Source: Solobacterium sp.
Lineage (GTDB): Bacteria > Bacillota_I > Bacilli_A > Erysipelotrichales > Erysipelotrichaceae
Length of the DNA stretch: 11,380 nucleotides
Direction: 5' to 3'
NCBI GenBank assembly: GCA_017543025.1
Contig: JAFYGX010000197.1
Span: forward strand, 1 to 11,380
Under the pieces are notes generated by a model. It saw nothing but the letters and a program-made list of their open reading frames with translations, was not told where the DNA came from and did not search any database. Positions within the stretch are counted from its first letter, which is position 1. Every line of letters begins with the position of its first letter. Of the stretch, positions 7,018 through 11,380 are shown piece after piece. The position numbers and the translations under genes are program-made.

Positions 7018-7986
7018 ATGAGACAGCCTTTAGTTACCGTGGTGATTCCGGTTTATAACATTGAGCCCTATATCAGAGAATGCATTGACAGCGTCTGTGC
7101 GCAGACCTATCGGAATATCGAGATTCTGGCGGTCAATGACGGAAGTACGGATCCCTCCAAGGCAGTGCTTGAGGTGGCGGCGTTTGAAGACAGCCGCATC
7201 CGGATTTTTGACAAGCCCAATGGCGGGCTTTCGGATGCGCGCAATTACGGACTTGCCCGGGCGAACGGGGAATATATCTGCTTTATTGACGGTGACGACA
7301 CGATTGCGGAAGACTATGTCGGAGCGATGGTGCAGGCGATTGAGAGTGAACCGGATGCGGATATCTGTGTCTGTGATATGGAGTATGTCTATGAAGACGG
7401 ACATACGGAGTTCTCTTCCGGCGGCAGCTTTACATCCGGCTGTCCGAAGCAGAATCCTGCCCTGATCCGGATCAACAACTCCGCATGCAACAAGCTTTAC
7501 CGCACCTCGCTGTTTCAGAAGATCCTCTTTCCGAAAGGAAAGCTGTATGAAGACCTTGCGACGGTCCCGATTCTGCTGTATGAAAGCCGGAAGGCGGTCC
7601 GGGTACCCAGAGCGCTTTACCGTTACCGGCAGCGGGAAGGCAGTATCCAGCATAAGACAGACCGGCGGGTCTTTCATATCTACGATGCGATCGACCGGGT
7701 CCGGGATTATGTCGGATTTCATGGCAACGAGCCGGAAATCAGAGCCGAAATCATGCATATGTATGTGATCTTCGGACTTGATATCACAACGCTGAAAATC
7801 AAGGATATGGAACGGAATGAGGAACGCGTCCGGATGCTGGAAGAGAATATGGCGCTCCTCAGGGAGCGGTATCCCGATTATATGAACGATCCGTTTGTGA
7901 AACGGGCCGGCTGGAAGAAACGGCTGATTTACACCCTGCTGGACCAGGGACATGTACGACTGGTGCTGAAACTATATGACCGATAA
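7018..7986 (+). CDS. Family 2 (GT-A fold) glycosyltransferase
   Basis: A 322-residue GT2 enzyme. The N-terminal domain shows VVIPVYN at 8-14, the nucleotide-binding VNDGSTD with D41 and D45, NGGLSDARNYGL at 68-79, and the metal-binding FIDGDD with D91-G-D93-D94. A Y-E-D motif (E178 D179) fits the expected catalytic base region. The C-terminal third is charged and helical, with no obvious transmembrane helix, so it is probably a peripheral membrane enzyme adding one sugar to a lipid-linked acceptor from a nucleotide-sugar donor. It begins 27 bases after the SGNH gene. No Shine-Dalgarno match is seen within 20 bases upstream, unlike the genes at 1486, 2740, 3297 and 4678. Its end overlaps the next glycosyltransferase gene by 11 bases. 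Family is certain; sugar and linkage cannot be predicted. Confidence 0.95.
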   Translation: MRQPLVTVVIPVYNIEPYIRECIDSVCAQTYRNIEILAVNDGSTDPSKAVLEVAAFEDSRIRIFDKPNGGLSDARNYGLARANGEYICFIDGDDTIAEDYVGAMVQAIESEPDADICVCDMEYVYEDGHTEFSSGGSFTSGCPKQNPALIRINNSACNKLYRTSLFQKILFPKGKLYEDLATVPILLYESRKAVRVPRALYRYRQREGSIQHKTDRRVFHIYDAIDRVRDYVGFHGNEPEIRAEIMHMYVIFGLDITTLKIKDMERNEERVRMLEENMALLRERYPDYMNDPFVKRAGWKKRLIYTLLDQGHVRLVLKLYDR

Positions 7987-9133
7987 GAAACAGATACTAT
8001 TTGTAAATGATGAGATGCAGATGGGAGGAGTTGCCAGGGTGCTCAATACCCTGATGGCGGCACTTCCGGAAGAGGAGTATGACATCGATCTTCTGATCCT
8101 TCACAAGGAAGGAATGCTGCTGAAGGAAATACCGGAAAAGGTTCATGTGATCGAAGGAACTCCGTTTTTCAGAGCGGTCGATCAGTCGCTGGATCTTCTG
8201 TGGCAGCAGAAAAAAATCAGAGATCTTGCGGGGAAACTGCGATTGCTGGCGTATATGAAAAGCGGGATGATCGTAAACAGAATCCGCGAGGAGCGGAAGA
8301 AGATCCTTTCGAAACAATATGATGTGGAAGTTGCCGCAAAGGAAGGATTCTGCACAATTTTCACCGCCTATGGCGACAGTAAGCGCAAGATCAACTGGGT
8401 GCTGACCGATTACAGCGTATGCAACTACTCGCATAATCATATGCGGCTGGTCAAGCAGGCGCTGGCAAATATCGATCTCAATATCGCTGACAGCGAACAG
8501 GCGCTGATCGCATATGAGACGGTATTCCGGGTTAATAACGGCATTACGATTCACAACCTGATGGATGTGGACCGCATCCGCAGGTGTCTGGAAGATGCGG
8601 ATGGCGCAGAGATCTGCGGAACTGACGGACCGAATCTCATCACCGTTGCCCGCTTTCACTTTCAGAAAAGCATTGACCGTCTGCTGACCGCAAGCCATAC
8701 GGTCTATGAAGAAGGGCTGCACCATACGCTGTACCTGATCGGCGGCGGTGAAGAAGAAGCTGCGCTGCGGAAGATGGTGAGCGATCTGCATATGAACCAT
8801 GTCGTATTCCTCGGATACCGGCAGAACCCGTATGCGGATATGGCAAAAGCGGATCTCTATGTATCCAGTTCGCTGTATGAAGGGTTTGCGACGGTGATCT
8901 CGGAATCCCTGATTGTCGGGACGCCGGTCCTTGCGACGGAAGTCAGCGGCGTGAGGGAACAGATCACGGAACAGGCACACGGCTGGATCGTGGAGAATAC
9001 CCAGGAGGCACTGACCGACGGTCTGCGCACCGCTCTGAAGGAACCGGGCGGGCTGGCAATGCGGAAAGAACAGCTGAAGGATTACGAATATCCCAATGCG
9101 GCGATCCTCGAAGAGTTCAGACGGGCTCTCTGA
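7976..9133 (+). CDS. Family 4 (GT-B fold) glycosyltransferase
   Basis: A 385-residue GT4 enzyme. The N-terminal ILFVNDEMQMGGVARVL carries the G17-G18 loop typical of the acceptor domain. The C-terminal domain has the linker IHNLMDVDRI, the strand LITVARFHFQKSIDRLL, LIGGGEE, VVFLGYRQNPY and the donor-site motif SLYEGFATVISESL, with the canonical E302-x7-E310 pair intact. It thus differs from the GT4 encoded at 1486, where the first Glu is Asp. It probably adds a sugar to the same lipid-linked glycan on the cytoplasmic face. The gene starts inside the last 11 bases of the GT2 gene and has no clear ribosome site, so translation probably depends on coupling to the upstream gene. No truncation is evident. 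Confidence 0.94.
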   Translation: MTDKKQILFVNDEMQMGGVARVLNTLMAALPEEEYDIDLLILHKEGMLLKEIPEKVHVIEGTPFFRAVDQSLDLLWQQKKIRDLAGKLRLLAYMKSGMIVNRIREERKKILSKQYDVEVAAKEGFCTIFTAYGDSKRKINWVLTDYSVCNYSHNHMRLVKQALANIDLNIADSEQALIAYETVFRVNNGITIHNLMDVDRIRRCLEDADGAEICGTDGPNLITVARFHFQKSIDRLLTASHTVYEEGLHHTLYLIGGGEEEAALRKMVSDLHMNHVVFLGYRQNPYADMAKADLYVSSSLYEGFATVISESLIVGTPVLATEVSGVREQITEQAHGWIVENTQEALTDGLRTALKEPGGLAMRKEQLKDYEYPNAAILEEFRRAL

Positions 9134-9169
9134 GAACGCCTCTTTTGAATGGAAGGGATAAGAAAGAAT

Positions 9170-11380
9170 ATGGAATTCAGACATATCAGAATGCGGCTTG
9201 ATGATCCGGCGGAGACAATACCGGAGCCATACCGTTCGCAGTTTCTTCAGATTCTTGACGAAGATTTTCTCTTCGTATCAGATGAGGAAGCGTGCATACG
9301 GAAGCTGAAACGGCTTCTGAAACGATACAGCGATGAGGAAACCGGGCGGGTCCGGCTTGAGCTTGTCCGCCTGCTCATGCGGACAGAAAAAACAGAACAG
9401 GCAAAGTCCATTCTGAAACAGCTTGCCGGAATGGAGAACTGCCGGTACATGGTGAAGTACTGGGACGCGTATATCGCATATCACTGCAGTGATGATCCTT
9501 CTGCCGCTTATCAGAATCTGAGCGGAATCGAATGGGCATATACAGCGGACTATGCCACGATTCTGATGCTGCGTAGCCAGCTTGCCGGGGAAATATACGG
9601 GGAAGATGCGAAAGCAGGATCGCTTGAAAGCGGCATCGAAGAGGCAAAGCAGTATGCCGGCGGGCGTACGGACGCTGCCGCAGTCGCAGCGTTCCTTTTT
9701 TCCCAGCTGGTGATGCTGGATGATTCCATGGATCAGATTGAAATGTACCGCTGGGATATGCGGGCGTTCGGGCAGTTTCTGCTTCAGGTCAGCGATCCGA
9801 ACAAACAGCTGGTATCGGAAACGCTTGATCTTGCGCTGAATCTGATGATCGATGAACAGGATACAGAGTCGTTGTTCTTCCGGATCAGTGCCCGGACGCT
9901 GCGGAAGGCAGAGACAGAAAACCCGGGGGTTGTGCCGGAAGAACTGCTGAAGCTGATCCGGGTCAAGGAACAGCTGCTGAAGCTGGATGAGCGGGCGGAT
10001 GTTCCCCCGATGCTTTCGCGCTATCTTGATTATTATTACAGTGAAGATCCCATGAATCCGGAAAACGAATATCTGATGTTGGATCTCTGGTCGCTGGCTG
10101 CGCAGCAGAAAGAAACGCCGGGGTATCTGGCCGGGCTTGCGAAACAGTATCCGGATCTGTTTTCGGAAGAGGAAAACGATCTGTTTGATGTCATTCATCA
10201 TCCGGGCCGGGTGAAGAAAGAATGTGAATCGAATTATGCGCAGTACACAGACTGTTCCCTGCGGGAAAGCCGGAAGGTGATGAAGCTGTACTATGACACC
10301 CACCGGTATCACTTTGCGGAGATTGCGGGCGTTGACCTTTCCGTATGCAGCAGCGAGACGCTTCCGCTGATTCTGGAACTGTTTGCCGCAGATCGGTTTG
10401 AAAACTATGAGACTGTATGTGAGACTGCCGATGAACTTGCGGAATATGAGCTGAACGAACTGGAAGAACCGGTGCTCTGGCTGCGGACGGCGGCGATGAT
10501 CGGTATGGGAAAGCATAATGAGACCGGACGGTCGATCCGCCTGCTGGAGCGGCTGGAACAGAAACCGTTCCATGCATGTCTTGCGGAGGCGCTGAAGGAA
10601 GAGCAGAATCAGCAGTATGACGCTGTGGTGAAGATCCTGGAGCCGATGATGCCGTTGGAAGATGAAATTCCCCGGGCGTTTGAATGTCTTCGGAATGCAT
10701 TGTGCAGACTGTCGGATGCGGAGCGCTGCCGCAGGCTGTTTGAGGAAGAGATTGCCTATGTGAGAAAACTGCGGGAGGAGACAGACCGTGAGAAGGCGTC
10801 AGCGAAACAGAACAGTATCCTGTCGTCGCTGTATGAACTGATTCTGCTGCAGATGGGGGCGGATGTCTGGTTTTCCGACCAGAAGCGGCTGCAGCAGGAT
10901 ATCGAAGCGCTGAAGCAGCAGCTGAGCGGGGAAGCGCTCAACGGGTTTGACGAAGAAGCGCTGGCCAGAGGGTTTTCCCGGTTTTCCGGCTATGCCAACA
11001 GAGCGGAATGGTCTTCTGATCTGTTTCTTGCGCTGACGGTATGGCTTGAGGAACATCACATGTTCCGTACGCAGCCGGGACTGATCGAAAGTGCATATAA
11101 GAGTTTTGAGAGCTACCGGTTCTATGATGACCTGCAGATTTCCGACAGCCTTAAGGATGTCATCCAGTATATCAATGCGCTGCAGGATGGAGAGCAGTCG
11201 CTCGATGAATCGATACAGTACAGTATTCTGGTATCATTCTGGCAGCTGACCAGAGTGCTGGAAGACGATCCGGAACAGATTGATTATGCAGCAGACCGGT
11301 ATCCGCACTATGCCGGGCCGTTCCGTCAGCTGCTGAAGGAGATTGCGGCGCATCCGGAAGACTTCCGGGGGCAGATGGAA
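9170..11380 (+). CDS. Large helical-repeat-like protein of unknown function, 3' end beyond window
   Basis: An open frame runs without a stop from ATG 9170 to the window edge: 737 codons so far (MEFRHIRMRLDDPAETIPEP...). I do not recognise the family. The protein is acidic and Leu/Glu/Arg-rich, with no signal peptide and no membrane segment, so it is probably cytoplasmic. Much of it reads as short amphipathic helix pairs reminiscent of TPR or other alpha-solenoid repeats, for example around residues 40-80 (RKLKRLLKRYSDEE, then EQAKSILKQLAG) and near 470-500. A short Gln-rich possible coiled coil lies at about 571-590 (RLQQDIEALKQQL). No catalytic motif is visible. An in-frame ATG at 9149 is possible but less favoured: GGAAGGG at 9151-9157 and AGAAAG at 9161-9166 lie upstream of 9170. 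It follows the GT4 gene by 36 bases with no terminator between them, so it may belong to the same transcript. A scaffold or regulatory role is only a guess. Confidence 0.85.
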   Translation, partial: MEFRHIRMRLDDPAETIPEPYRSQFLQILDEDFLFVSDEEACIRKLKRLLKRYSDEETGRVRLELVRLLMRTEKTEQAKSILKQLAGMENCRYMVKYWDAYIAYHCSDDPSAAYQNLSGIEWAYTADYATILMLRSQLAGEIYGEDAKAGSLESGIEEAKQYAGGRTDAAAVAAFLFSQLVMLDDSMDQIEMYRWDMRAFGQFLLQVSDPNKQLVSETLDLALNLMIDEQDTESLFFRISARTLRKAETENPGVVPEELLKLIRVKEQLLKLDERADVPPMLSRYLDYYYSEDPMNPENEYLMLDLWSLAAQQKETPGYLAGLAKQYPDLFSEEENDLFDVIHHPGRVKKECESNYAQYTDCSLRESRKVMKLYYDTHRYHFAEIAGVDLSVCSSETLPLILELFAADRFENYETVCETADELAEYELNELEEPVLWLRTAAMIGMGKHNETGRSIRLLERLEQKPFHACLAEALKEEQNQQYDAVVKILEPMMPLEDEIPRAFECLRNALCRLSDAERCRRLFEEEIAYVRKLREETDREKASAKQNSILSSLYELILLQMGADVWFSDQKRLQQDIEALKQQLSGEALNGFDEEALARGFSRFSGYANRAEWSSDLFLALTVWLEEHHMFRTQPGLIESAYKSFESYRFYDDLQISDSLKDVIQYINALQDGEQSLDESIQYSILVSFWQLTRVLEDDPEQIDYAADRYPHYAGPFRQLLKEIAAHPEDFRGQME

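Noticed and set aside
7030..7953. 307-codon open frame on the - strand
   Set aside because: Antisense to the GT2 gene, whose catalytic motifs are all present; no independent support.
7997..9184. 395-codon open frame on the - strand
   Set aside because: It is antisense to a clear GT4 gene with intact motifs; the His/Arg/Phe-rich translation looks like a shadow.
9278..10573. 431-codon open frame on the - strand
   Set aside because: It lies wholly inside the large + strand gene starting at 9170, has a composition typical of an antisense reading of Leu/Glu-rich sequence, and shows no recognisable domain.

Overview
The window is a block of eight genes, all on the + strand and almost without gaps. 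It looks like part of a cell-surface polysaccharide or wall-glycan locus of a Gram-positive bacterium (Bacillota). This rests on strong purine-rich Shine-Dalgarno sites, ATG/GTG starts with short overlaps, and a gene mix of GT4 and GT2 glycosyltransferases, a DUF6056-like polytopic protein and an MBOAT + SGNH pair. Base composition looks slightly above half G+C. The style resembles Erysipelotrichia or related gut Clostridia, but I cannot place the genus from sequence alone.

Layout: (1) 15-1481, polytopic membrane protein of the DUF6056/GT-C-like kind; (2) 1486-2691, GT4 glycosyltransferase with a cysteine cluster; (3) 2740-3300, HAD-IB phosphatase; (4) 3297-4691, MBOAT O-acyltransferase; (5) 4678-6990, its probable SGNH/DltD-like partner, with a very unusual basic, low-complexity cytoplasmic tail and an extra C-terminal domain; (6) 7018-7986, GT2 glycosyltransferase; (7) 7976-9133, GT4 glycosyltransferase; (8) 9170 to the window edge, a very large helical-repeat-like protein of unknown function, cut off by the window. 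No noncoding stretch exceeds about 50 bases, so there is no room for RNA genes, CRISPR arrays or insertion sequences, and I see none.

Likely joint role: the three soluble glycosyltransferases and the membrane protein would build or decorate a lipid-linked glycan at the membrane. The MBOAT/SGNH pair would move an acyl group (most simply acetyl) across the membrane and onto the glycan. No dltA or dltC homologue is in the window, so O-acetylation or another O-acylation is more likely than D-alanylation. Flippase, polymerase and sugar-nucleotide genes are not seen and may lie outside.

The most unusual items are the roughly 290-residue charged N-terminal tail of the SGNH protein with four AT-hook-like basic clusters, its C-terminal domain with a possible ILEI/FAM3-like pattern in permuted order, a candidate leaderless start for the GT2 gene, a hairpin over the stop codon of the first GT4 gene, and the giant unrecognised final gene.
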